A stretch of 64,000 nt of DNA, taken from Deltaproteobacteria bacterium. GTDB taxonomy: Bacteria; Myxococcota_A; Polyangia; Polyangiales; JADJMO01. The position numbers were made by a program, and so were the translations under genes. Positions within the stretch are counted from its first letter, which is position 1, and each line of letters begins with the position of its first letter. The notes beneath the pieces are model-generated. The model was not told where the DNA came from and ran no database searches. It saw only the letters and a program-made list of their open reading frames with translations. This document shows positions 28,269 through 37,392 of this stretch, piece after piece. The DNA is taken from the NCBI GenBank assembly GCA_022843175.1, contig JALHOE010000024.1, positions 1-64,000 on the forward strand, read 5' to 3'.

Positions 28269-29953
28269 TTCTTCACCTGCTCCCGACGAACGAGGAACGA
28301 GCGCTGCGTGACCGCGGCGACCATCAGCTCGCGGATGTCCTGCTTCTTCTCGAGGAACTTGCTGCCGAGGGCGTGGGCGGCGCACACCTCGGCGCCCGCC
28401 TCCTTCATGCCGCGCGCGAAGCGGAACCACTGGGTGGCGAAGCACTTCGGCGCGGTCTCGCTCTTGGCGAGCAGCGCGGCGAGGCCCTTCGGTCCCTCGA
28501 ACGCCTCGCTGGTGCCGGACTCGATCGACTCGCGTCCCTTGATGACACCCGACGCGTCGATCGGCTTGCCGTTCTCGGTCTCGCGGTAGGCGCCGACGCC
28601 GTCGTAGCGCTCGAACGCGAAGCCGACGCCGTCGATGAACTGGTGGCACGACGCGCACGCGGCGTTGCTGGTGTGCTTGGCGAAGCGCTCGCGGGTGGTG
28701 AGCGTGGCGTCGAGGCCGGGCGGCGTGGTGTCGGCGCTCGGCGGCGGCGGGAGCAGCTCCTGACAGAGGATCCGCTCGCGCACGAACTTGCCGCGCCGGA
28801 TCGGCGACGACTCGTTGGCGTGCGCGTGGCTCGCGAGCACGCTGCCGAGCGTGAGGATGCCGCCGCGGTTCGGACCGCCGGCGATCTTCCCCTCGCCGCC
28901 CAAGCCATAGAAGCCGGCGACGGCGGGGTTCGCGAACACGTAGTCGGCGGTGAGCAGCTCCTGGAACGAGTGCGTGCCGTCGAACACCACGTGGTTGACG
29001 AACGCCTTCTCCTCCGCGGCGAGGCCCTCGCGCACCGGATCGGTGAACGACGGGTAGATGTCCTTGTCCTTGTTCGTCGAGAGCAGCGCGCCGGTGTCGA
29101 GCCACTGATGAAAGAAGCGACCGACCTGCACGCGGCTCCGCGGGTCGGCGAGGAGCGCGCGGGCCTCGGCCTCGACGTCGAAGGGCCCCTTCTGCGCGAG
29201 ATCGAGCAGGCGCTCGTCGGGGCCGACGCCGAGGAACGTGTACGACAGCCCCGTCGCGAGCTCGAAGGGCGTGAGCGCGAACGTGCCGTCGCCGGCGTCG
29301 ACGCCGACCTCGGAGCGATAGAGGAAGCTCGGCGACACGAGCATCGCGGAGACGGCGAGCGCGATGCCCTCGTCGGCGGTCGGCGACAGCTCGCTCGCGA
29401 ACATCCCCTCGAAGCGGGCGCGCTCCTCGGGACGCAGCGGCCGGCGGAACACGCGGCGCCCCATCTTCTCGACGAACGTGGTGCGGCAGCTCGCGGTCCC
29501 GAGATCGCACGACACGAGCTTGCTCTTCGCCGTCGCGATCGACTGGCGCACGAGGCGATCCGCGATCGCGAGGTACGCGTCGAGGTGACGGCTCGTGACG
29601 ATCGAGGCGGCCGCGTTGTTGTCGTACCCCGCGACGCGCGGCTCGACGGGCAGGTCGTCGACCGCCGGCTTCGGGATCGAGAGCAAGTCGGCGACGGTGT
29701 TCGCGTACTCCTCGCGCGTCAGCAGGCGGAGCACGCGCGGGCCCGGCTGATCGGGGTCGGTGCAGTCGACGGGCGCAGTGTTGGTGCCGGGCGTGCCCTC
29801 GGGATCGCTGCCCGAGGCGCCGGGGCCGCCCGAGGACTCGGAGGGATCGGAGATGACGCCGATGCAGGCCGAGACCGGCAGGGCGAGGAGGAGGAGCGCG
29901 GCGGAGAATCGGGGAGTCACGGGGACTCCCTTCAGCAACCCCTGATCCACCAC
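28265..29953 (-). CDS. DUF1592/DUF1588-family lipoprotein (start may be GTG at 29920)
   Basis: 'RVLRLLTREEYANTVADLL', 'RVQVGRFFHQWL', 'RRGKFVRERILCQELLPPPP', 'CASCHQFIDGVGFAFERYD'. Confidence 0.85.
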   Translation of the reverse strand: MVDQGLLKGVPVTPRFSAALLLLALPVSACIGVISDPSESSGGPGASGSDPEGTPGTNTAPVDCTDPDQPGPRVLRLLTREEYANTVADLLSIPKPAVDDLPVEPRVAGYDNNAAASIVTSRHLDAYLAIADRLVRQSIATAKSKLVSCDLGTASCRTTFVEKMGRRVFRRPLRPEERARFEGMFASELSPTADEGIALAVSAMLVSPSFLYRSEVGVDAGDGTFALTPFELATGLSYTFLGVGPDERLLDLAQKGPFDVEAEARALLADPRSRVQVGRFFHQWLDTGALLSTNKDKDIYPSFTDPVREGLAAEEKAFVNHVVFDGTHSFQELLTADYVFANPAVAGFYGLGGEGKIAGGPNRGGILTLGSVLASHAHANESSPIRRGKFVRERILCQELLPPPPSADTTPPGLDATLTTRERFAKHTSNAACASCHQFIDGVGFAFERYDGVGAYRETENGKPIDASGVIKGRESIESGTSEAFEGPKGLAALLAKSETAPKCFATQWFRFARGMKEAGAEVCAAHALGSKFLEKKQDIRELMVAAVTQRSFLVRREQVKK

Positions 29954-29987
29954 GATCTAGCGCGGATCTACCGCGTATTTGCGTTAG

Positions 29988-31073
29988 TTAGGCATCGGTT
30001 CGGGGAACCACGCTCCCCGACCCGGGGACTCGACTCCCCGATCCCCGCCTCTGAGCGAGCGCGAGCGCCATCGCGCGGGCGCGACGGGCGCTCGGCAGGC
30101 CGAGCTGCTCCTGCATCGCCGTCGTCGGCTCGACGGCGAGCTCCCGCGCCAGCGTCGCGGCGGCGGCGGTGCGGGCGCGGGCGATCCTGCGACGCGCGGT
30201 CGAGGGCAGGCGTCGCATCGCCCAGCGATCGATCGCGTGCGCGAGCGCGGCGTGGCGGGTCTCGTCGGCGGCGATCCGCGCGAGCGACGTGCGCATCCTG
30301 CGATCGCTCGCGAAGCGCGCCTGGTGCGTGGCGAGGAGCGCGCCGAACGTCTCGCGCACGCAGCCCTCGACCGCGTTCTCGAGCGCCAGCGCCTCGAGCG
30401 AGCGGAGCGGCATGGGCGTGGGCTTCGGCGCGTGCGGCTTCTGCCCCTCGCGTCGCGCGAGCGCTGCCATCACGCGCGCGTGTCGCACCTCGTCGCGCGC
30501 GGCCCGCGACGCCTCGCGCACCAGCTCTCGTGGTGCGCGATGGAACGACAGCTCGTGGGCGAGTCGCTCGAACGCCTCGACCGCCGATGCCTCGAGCCAC
30601 GCGGCCGACGACAGCCACGACGCCACGTCGCGCGGCGCCGCGATCGAGCCCTGCCCCTCGGTCATGCGACCGCACGGCGGCGACGCGAAGGTGCACTCGA
30701 TCTCGGGCTTGCCGGCGTCGCTGGTGAGCAGACGGCAGTTGGTGAAGCCGCCGAAACCTGTCGGCGACACGCCGCACACCTCGTTGCAGTCGAAATACTC
30801 TTCGCACGGCGCGTCGCTCGCGTCGGTCGCGTCGGCCGCGTCGGTCGCGTCGGCCGCGTCGCCGCTCGCGTCACCGGCGTCACCCGCGTCGGCCGCCGCG
30901 GCACATTTCGGCGCATAGGGCTTGCGCACGACCTCGGGCGGCGGCGGGCGGTAGCACTGGCAGGCCTGCGAGCAGTCCTCTTTCGTGGTGGAGGATCCCT
31001 CGGAATCGCCGCAGCCAGCGGCGGTCAGAGCCATCGCAAACAGATACCGAAGGCGCTGCAGCTCGTTCCGCAT
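29988..31073 (-). CDS. Ferritin-like (diiron-type) domain lipoprotein
   Basis: MRNELQRLRYLFAMALTAAGCGDSE; 'EASAVEAFERLAHEL...DEVRHARV' and 'LENAVEGCVRETFGAL...DETRHAAL'. Confidence 0.75.
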   Translation of the reverse strand: MRNELQRLRYLFAMALTAAGCGDSEGSSTTKEDCSQACQCYRPPPPEVVRKPYAPKCAAAADAGDAGDASGDAADATDAADATDASDAPCEEYFDCNEVCGVSPTGFGGFTNCRLLTSDAGKPEIECTFASPPCGRMTEGQGSIAAPRDVASWLSSAAWLEASAVEAFERLAHELSFHRAPRELVREASRAARDEVRHARVMAALARREGQKPHAPKPTPMPLRSLEALALENAVEGCVRETFGALLATHQARFASDRRMRTSLARIAADETRHAALAHAIDRWAMRRLPSTARRRIARARTAAAATLARELAVEPTTAMQEQLGLPSARRARAMALALAQRRGSGSRVPGSGSVVPRTDA

Positions 31074-31102
31074 GACACGGGACGAAGCACCAAGCGTGCC
31101 CG

Positions 31103-33421
31103 TCACTCCACGATTTGCACGAACCGCATCAGGATCGTCATCTGCCCCCAGCCCGGGAAATCTGCGACGACCTTGGGCTCCGGGCCCTCGACCGTCTCGA
31201 TCACGGCGCCGTCGCCGAACTTCTTGTGGCGCACCGTCATGCCGCGGCGAAGGCGCGGGCCCTCTTCGTCGTCGTGCTCGACGAAGCGCTCGCCGACCGT
31301 GCGCTCGACGTTCCGCGGCGGGTTGCTCACCCACATCGGGTGACGCCACTCCTGCTCGCCGCGCTTGGGTTGCTGCATCGGCGGCGCGTTGCCCCACCCG
31401 CGCGGCACGTTCGCGTCGCTCCGGCCGCCGACCTGCACCACGTCTTCTCTCGGTAGGTCCTTGAGGAAGCGGCTCGGCCGCCCGTAGCGCGTCTGCCCGT
31501 AGAGCGTGCGCTGCGCGGCGTAGGAGAGGATCAGCTTCTCGCGGGCGCGGGTGATCGCCACGTAGGCGAGGCGACGCTCTTCTTCGAGGTCGTCGGCCTC
31601 GCTGCTCCCGTCCTCGTCCTGCGCGCGGAAGCCCTTGTTGGGGAAGAGCTCGTCCTCGAGGCCGACGATCATCACGCCGCGGTATTCGAGGCCCTTGGCG
31701 GCGTGGACCGTCATCAGGGTGACGGCGTCGTCGGTCTTCACGTCGTCGCCCACGTTGATGAGGGCGGTGCGCTCGAGGAAGCCGGCGAGCGAGACCTCGA
31801 CGCCCTCGGCCTGCGCGGCCTGCTCGTAATCGCGGATCGACCCGACGAGCTCGGCGAGGTTCTCTTCGCGCGTCTGCGCCTCGGCGCTGCCCTCGGCCTG
31901 GAGCATGCCGGCGTAGCCGCTGCGCTCCACCGCATACGACGCGAGATCGGCCGGGGAGAGCCCGGGCATCTTCTTCTGCAGGTCGTCGACGATCTCGACG
32001 AACGCCGCGAGCTTCTTGCGCGCGGCGGACGCGACCCCGGCCTCGACCTTGCCGCTCGCGACGAGGCGCACGGCGTCGAGCAGCGGCTGCCCGTGGGCGA
32101 CGGCCTGCACGCGATCGACCGTGGTGTCGCCGATGCCGCGGGTGGGCGTGTTGATCACGCGGAGGAGGTCGACGTCGCTCCGGGGGTTCACCGTGAGGCG
32201 GAGGTACGAGAGGAGGTCTTTGATCTCGGCGCGGTCGAAGAACTTGAGGCCGCCGATGATCTTGTAGGGGACGCGGCTTCCGCGCAGCGCCTCTTCGAGC
32301 ACGCGGGACTGCGCGTGGGTGCGGTAGAGCACCGCGATCTCGCGCCGCGACCACTCCTCGCCCCACGCCTGCACGGTGCGCACGACCTTCGCGGCCTCGT
32401 CGCGCTCGTCGGTGCAGGCGCGCACCTCGATCTTGTCGCCGTCGTCGTTCGCGGTCCACAGGTCCTTGGGGACGCGCTGCGGCGACGGCGCGATCACCCC
32501 GAGCGCGGCGCGCACGATGCGCTTGGTGGAGCGGTAGTTCTGCTCGAGGCGCACGACCTTCGCGTCGGGGAAGTCCTCGGAGAAGCCGCGGATGTTGCGC
32601 ACGTCGGCGCCGCGCCAGGAGTAGATGCTCTGGTCGTCGTCGCCGACGACGGCGAGGTTGCCGTGCGCGCGGACCATGGCGCGCACCAGGCGATACTGCA
32701 CGGCGTTGGTGTCCTGGAACTCGTCGACCAGCACGTATTTGAACTGGCGCCGGATCGCCGCGCCCGCTTCGTCTGCCAGGTCGAGCTCGGGGGGCGGGAA
32801 CTGCAGCTCGTCGCCGAGCTCTGGGTCGTTGCGCTCGACGAGGTGGAGGATGTGCAGCAGGAGATCGTCGAAGTCGCACGCGTTGGCAGAGCGGAGGTGC
32901 GCCTCGTAGGCGGTGTAGACCTTGACCGCGACGTCCTCGAGGTAGGACTGCACGGTCATCTCGCTCGGGCCCCGGTCCTCTTGCTTGTGCGCGTGGATGA
33001 GGGACAGGAGCATGCGCGGCGGGTAGCGCTTGTCGTCGAGCTTGAGCTCCTTGCAGATGCGGTTGCACAGGCTGCGCTGGTCGGCGTCGTCGTAGATGAC
33101 GAAGTCGCGGCCGAGGCCGACCGCCGCGTGGTGGCGGCGGAGGAGGCGCGCGCAGGTGGCGTGGAAGGTGCCGACCCACAGGTCCCTGACGATGTCTTCG
33201 CCGAGCAGGTGCCGGAGGCGCTCGCGCATCTCGGCCGCGGCCTTGTTGGTGAAGGTGACCGCGAGGATGCGATAGGGCGGGACGTGGTGGGTCGCGACGA
33301 GGTTGGCGATCCGGTAGGTGATCACCCTCGTTTTGCCGGAGCCGGCGCCGGCGAAGACCAGGAGCGGGCCGTCGACGTGCGCGACGGCCTCGGCTTGCGG
33401 CTCGTTGAGCTCGACGTCCAC
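31103..33421 (-). CDS. UvrD/PcrA-type ATP-dependent DNA helicase
   Basis: GTG start VDVELNEPQAEAV; 'FAGAGSGKTRVITYRI', 'DFDDLLL', 'VDEFQDTNAVQY', 'VGDDDQSIYSWRGAD', 'VTLMTVHAAKGLEY'. Confidence 0.95.
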   Translation of the reverse strand: MDVELNEPQAEAVAHVDGPLLVFAGAGSGKTRVITYRIANLVATHHVPPYRILAVTFTNKAAAEMRERLRHLLGEDIVRDLWVGTFHATCARLLRRHHAAVGLGRDFVIYDDADQRSLCNRICKELKLDDKRYPPRMLLSLIHAHKQEDRGPSEMTVQSYLEDVAVKVYTAYEAHLRSANACDFDDLLLHILHLVERNDPELGDELQFPPPELDLADEAGAAIRRQFKYVLVDEFQDTNAVQYRLVRAMVRAHGNLAVVGDDDQSIYSWRGADVRNIRGFSEDFPDAKVVRLEQNYRSTKRIVRAALGVIAPSPQRVPKDLWTANDDGDKIEVRACTDERDEAAKVVRTVQAWGEEWSRREIAVLYRTHAQSRVLEEALRGSRVPYKIIGGLKFFDRAEIKDLLSYLRLTVNPRSDVDLLRVINTPTRGIGDTTVDRVQAVAHGQPLLDAVRLVASGKVEAGVASAARKKLAAFVEIVDDLQKKMPGLSPADLASYAVERSGYAGMLQAEGSAEAQTREENLAELVGSIRDYEQAAQAEGVEVSLAGFLERTALINVGDDVKTDDAVTLMTVHAAKGLEYRGVMIVGLEDELFPNKGFRAQDEDGSSEADDLEEERRLAYVAITRAREKLILSYAAQRTLYGQTRYGRPSRFLKDLPREDVVQVGGRSDANVPRGWGNAPPMQQPKRGEQEWRHPMWVSNPPRNVERTVGERFVEHDDEEGPRLRRGMTVRHKKFGDGAVIETVEGPEPKVVADFPGWGQMTILMRFVQIVE

Positions 33422-33541
33422 CGAGCCTGCGTTAGCGCGCGTATCGGAGAGCCGAAAGGCGCCCGGACAGGCTGTGTCCGCCCGGAGCCGCGCTCCGAGT
33501 TGCGACGTCGACTCGGCGGGACTAACTCCCTCGACTCCGCC

Positions 33542-34234
33542 GTGACCCCGCTCCCGCCGCCCACGTCCGCGCCCTCGAGCCGCACGCCCACCCTGGGCGG
33601 CCGCGTGCAGCGCGACGTGCGCCTGCAAGCGGCGCTCGCGCTCATCGTCGGCATCGCCATCGTCGCGGTCCCGCTCTTCCTCTGGGGCCGCAACAAGAAG
33701 CGCGGCAACGACCACGCCGGCGCGGCGTCGGCGAGCGGCTCGGTCGAAGAGGGCGCGCAGCCCACCGTCATCTTCGGCGACGCGGGCGCGTCGGTCGCGG
33801 TCGATGCGGGCGGTCGCCTCGTCACCTTCGGCGAGCCCCGCTACCTCAAGTGCCAAGACCCGGGCCCCGCCAAAACCGCGCCCGAGAAGTGCGATCACCT
33901 CGGCGCGATCGAAGAGCTCGTCACCAAGGCCATCGCCGACCGCGTCGCCTCGTGCCTCCCGCCGCTCACCGCCACGCAAACGGTCAACGTGATCGTCGAC
34001 GTGAGCTTCAAGCGCAAGAAGATGAAGCTCAAAGAGGGCAAGGACGGCAGCTCGATGCCGGCCGCGCAGCGCAAGAAGCTCATCACCTGCGTCGAGAAGG
34101 GCCTCACCGCGCCCAACTGGGACACGGTCGGCCACGCGCACCAGCGCTACCTCTTCCAGTTCCTCGCCACCTTCGGCGCAAGCGGCGCCCCCGCCGCCGT
34201 CCCGCCCCCGCCCGGGCCCAGCGCTCCCCCGTAG
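33542..34234 (+). CDS. Hypothetical single-TM protein
   Basis: GTG start; 'LQAALALIVGIAIVAVPLFLWGRNKKRG' TM; C-terminal 'AIADRVASCLPP...VNVIVDVSFKRKKM'. Confidence 0.65.
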   Translation: MTPLPPPTSAPSSRTPTLGGRVQRDVRLQAALALIVGIAIVAVPLFLWGRNKKRGNDHAGAASASGSVEEGAQPTVIFGDAGASVAVDAGGRLVTFGEPRYLKCQDPGPAKTAPEKCDHLGAIEELVTKAIADRVASCLPPLTATQTVNVIVDVSFKRKKMKLKEGKDGSSMPAAQRKKLITCVEKGLTAPNWDTVGHAHQRYLFQFLATFGASGAPAAVPPPPGPSAPP

Positions 34235-34274
34235 GCCGAAGGGGCCGAAGGCGAAGGGCCCGAAGGTGAAGGGG

Positions 34275-34384
34275 CCGCGGGCGTAAGCCCGCGGTTGCTT
34301 GCACGGGCAACCGCGCGCTCACACGCGCGGCCCCGTCGAATGGAGGCGAAGGGCAACCGCGCGCTCACACGCGCGGCCCCGTCG
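34275..34384. repeat. Intergenic hairpin array including a 34-bp direct repeat x2
   Basis: ccgcgggc-gtaa-gcccgcgg hairpin at 34275-34294; gggcaaccgcgcgctcacacgcgcggccccgtcg at 34305-34338 and 34351-34384. Confidence 0.9.
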
Positions 34385-34461
34385 TTTTCGCCCGACACGC
34401 TCCTAGTTGCGGGCGGGCAGATCGCTCGCTAAGGTACGCGCCCCTTCCCTCGGGAAGGTGT

Positions 34462-34538
34462 GGTGGCCGTAGATCAGTTGGTAGATCACCGGATTGTGGC
34501 TCCGGTTGTCGCGGGTTCAAGTCCCGTCGGTCACCCCA
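34462..34538 (+). tRNA. tRNA-His (GTG anticodon), CCA encoded
   Basis: Acceptor gtggccg/cggtcac, anticodon arm ccgga-ttGTGgc-tccgg, T arm gcggg-ttcaagt-cccgt, G-1 opposite C73. Confidence 0.95.
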
Positions 34539-34572
34539 CGTAGTGCCGAAACCATGCGACCCTCCCAGTCGC

Positions 34573-37392
34573 ATGCGCGTGCTCCCTCTCCTGCTCCTCG
34601 TCTCCTGCGCTCCCGCCGCGGAGGAACGTCGCGTCGCTGCGCCGCCCCCCACGCTCGCCAGCGCCGCGCCGAGCACCTCTGCGAGCGTGGCGATCGCGGA
34701 AGCTCCGCCCGAGAAGGGCGACGCGCCGCCCTCGCCGATCGCGCGCACGCCGGTGCAACACCGCCTCGCGGCGGACGCGTGGCAGACGTGCCTGCTCCGC
34801 GCCAACGGCACCGTGACGTGCTGGGGCGCGGGCGCGCTCGTGGCGCCGAGCGTCGGGCTCAAGGGTGGGCTCACGACGCCGGTGCGGCCGGCGACGATCG
34901 CGAACCTCACCGACGCGGTCGAGCTCGCGGTGAGCGCGCACATGGTCTGCGCGCGAAAGAAGGGCGGCACCGTCGCGTGCTGGGGCGCGGGAGATTTCAA
35001 CAAGCTGGCGCTCTCGCGCACGACGGCGACCGAGCTCCCCAACATCACCGGCGTCACCCGCGTGTTCGCGGGCGGAGGGACCGCCCTCACGATGCTCGCC
35101 GGCGACTCGATCGTGCGGTTCGACTACGAGGGCAAGCTGCAGAAGGAGCCGCTGCCCGTCGCGGGGAGCGCGATCATCGACGTGAGCGCCGCGCGCGATC
35201 ACACCTGCCTCGTCGCGAACGACGGCGCCGTCCATTGCTGGGGGAGCAACAGCCTCGGCGCCGTCGGCGGCGTGGGCAAATTCGTCCGCGTGCCGGGGAT
35301 CGAGGACGCGATCGCCGTCTCCACCGACGACTCGTTAACCTGCGTCGTGCGCGCGAGCGGCTACCGCGCGTGCTGGGGCAACGGCCATCACCTGCCCGGC
35401 GGCTACGACAAGGGCAAGTACCCGGTCGTCACCGACAAGAAGCAGAACGATCACTTTCGCGTCGCCGCCGGTCGCACCACGTGCTGGCTCCACCGCGACA
35501 AGCGCGTGTTCTGCGAGGGCGAGGGCAAATACGGCCAGCACGGCGACGGGACGACGAACACCTACGCGAACAATCCGGTCGCGGGCCTGACCGACGCGGT
35601 TGAGATCGCCGTCGGCTTCGACCACGCGTGCGCGCTCCGCGCCAACGACGAGGTGGTGTGCTGGGGCGCCAACGACAACGCGCAGCTCGGCGACGGCACG
35701 CTCATCGATCGCACCCGCCCGATCGGCGTGCTCGGCCTCGGCGGAAAGGAGCCGCCGCCGCCCGCGAAGCCGGGGAGCGGACCGCCGCTCGCGCTCGTCG
35801 CGACATCGGCGGCGAAGGCGTCGTGGCGCGAGGACGAGGTGTGGGGGTACAGCAAGCTCGACCACCCCTTCAGCCTCGGCCGCAGCGAGACGCCGACGAC
35901 GTTCGGGAGCAGGGCAGCCCTCTTCCAGGGCGGCCTCGCGTTCCACGTCGACCGCGGTCTGCTCGGCCCCATCGTCACGCCGAAGGACAGCAAGCTCGTC
36001 GCGCTCGACGGGAGCGACGCGCTGTGGGTCGGCACCAAGGACTCGCTGTCGCGCGCCGCAGATCTCGTCGACGCGAAGAACGGCAAGTTCCAGAAGGTGC
36101 TCTCCATCCCCTACGCCGCGGATTTCTCGGTCACCGACGGGATGGTCGTCGCGGCCGACGCGAGCACGCTCCACATCACCAGGGACTCGGGGAAGACGTT
36201 CACCAAGGTGAAGCCCGCCGGCGATCTCTCCATCGACGAGGTCTACGCGCGCAACGACGGCCTGATCGCGGTCGTCGGCAGCGACAAGGCCGGAGAGCGC
36301 GCGTTCCTCATCGCGAAGGACGGCGCCGCGTTCACCCCCTCCGTCTTCATGCCCAAGAACGTGCAGCAGATCGGCTCGCACATCTACGGCAACGGCTGCC
36401 CCGGCGGCATCCTCTCGAGCGACGGCAAGACGTGGAACGAGTGGGACGGCGAGTACGGCTCGCCGTTCTCGGGCAGCGAATGGGGCAGCGCGCTCAACGT
36501 GTCCGCCTTCCCCGGAGCGTTCTCGAGCAGCTCGCTCAAGACCCACACCTCGCCGCCGGCTCCGGCGCCGGACAAGCAGGGGATCACCGGCAAGCCCGGC
36601 TCCTGTCAGAAGGGTGGCCTCGGCGGCGTCGGCATGGGCGGCTTCGGCCGCGGCCGTCGGCGCGGCGGCGCGTGCAGCGGCGTCACGTGCGTGCGCGCCT
36701 CGATCGGCGAGGAGCCGCGCAACACCAACAACCAGGTCGGCTTCTACACCGACGGCGCGTGCGATCGCGACGGCAAGGGCTTGTGCCAGAGGCCCTTCAA
36801 GCGGTGGCCGCACGTATGGATGACGCAGGCGAAGGCGCCGATCGATCTGCCGGCGGGCTGCGCTCCGATCCGCATCCTCACAGCGGGCGGCATCGGCGTG
36901 CTGCTGTGCGAGAACGACGCGAAGACCCACTCGGTGTACACGATCGCAAAAGACGGCGTCTTCCACGCCGAGGGCACCGTCGCGGCGCTCGCGACCGACG
37001 CGATCACCATCGCGAGCGACGGCACGCTCCTCATCCACCCGGTGTGCAACGAGAAGGCGGTCGGCCCCACGGCGATGTGCCCGGCGGCCCTGGTGCGCAA
37101 CCCCGTCGCGCTCGGCACCGCCAACGCGTGGCGCAGCGTGGGTCCGGCGTTCGCCTACCGCGTGCTCCCCGGCGGCGCCGCGCTCACGATCGGCGGCGAC
37201 GGCGACCTCAAGGTGCAGCTCGCGATCGACCGCGCCGGCAAGTCGACCCCGTGGGGCCCGGCGATCACGCTCACCGCCGATCTGCTCGACCTCGACGTCC
37301 TCAAGGACCGCGTCGTGCTCATCCAGCAGATGACGTCGCGAAAAGAGTTCAAGAGCTACGTCGCCGCCGACGGGCTCGTGCGTCAGGAGTAG
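34573..37392 (+). CDS. RCC1-repeat lipoprotein with C-terminal extension
   Basis: MRVLPLLLLVSCAPA lipobox; repeated 'C..R.NG.V.CWG' blades. Confidence 0.82.
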   Translation: MRVLPLLLLVSCAPAAEERRVAAPPPTLASAAPSTSASVAIAEAPPEKGDAPPSPIARTPVQHRLAADAWQTCLLRANGTVTCWGAGALVAPSVGLKGGLTTPVRPATIANLTDAVELAVSAHMVCARKKGGTVACWGAGDFNKLALSRTTATELPNITGVTRVFAGGGTALTMLAGDSIVRFDYEGKLQKEPLPVAGSAIIDVSAARDHTCLVANDGAVHCWGSNSLGAVGGVGKFVRVPGIEDAIAVSTDDSLTCVVRASGYRACWGNGHHLPGGYDKGKYPVVTDKKQNDHFRVAAGRTTCWLHRDKRVFCEGEGKYGQHGDGTTNTYANNPVAGLTDAVEIAVGFDHACALRANDEVVCWGANDNAQLGDGTLIDRTRPIGVLGLGGKEPPPPAKPGSGPPLALVATSAAKASWREDEVWGYSKLDHPFSLGRSETPTTFGSRAALFQGGLAFHVDRGLLGPIVTPKDSKLVALDGSDALWVGTKDSLSRAADLVDAKNGKFQKVLSIPYAADFSVTDGMVVAADASTLHITRDSGKTFTKVKPAGDLSIDEVYARNDGLIAVVGSDKAGERAFLIAKDGAAFTPSVFMPKNVQQIGSHIYGNGCPGGILSSDGKTWNEWDGEYGSPFSGSEWGSALNVSAFPGAFSSSSLKTHTSPPAPAPDKQGITGKPGSCQKGGLGGVGMGGFGRGRRRGGACSGVTCVRASIGEEPRNTNNQVGFYTDGACDRDGKGLCQRPFKRWPHVWMTQAKAPIDLPAGCAPIRILTAGGIGVLLCENDAKTHSVYTIAKDGVFHAEGTVAALATDAITIASDGTLLIHPVCNEKAVGPTAMCPAALVRNPVALGTANAWRSVGPAFAYRVLPGGAALTIGGDGDLKVQLAIDRAGKSTPWGPAITLTADLLDLDVLKDRVVLIQQMTSRKEFKSYVAADGLVRQE

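Noticed and set aside
31703-33541. Long upstream part of the plus ORF 31703-34234
   Set aside because: Antisense to the UvrD helicase; only 33542-34234 looks like a protein (TM segment, normal composition).
34275-34538. Integrative element or att site at tRNA-His
   Set aside because: No integrase, no second copy of the tRNA 3' end recognised in the window, and flanking genes look like normal chromosomal genes.
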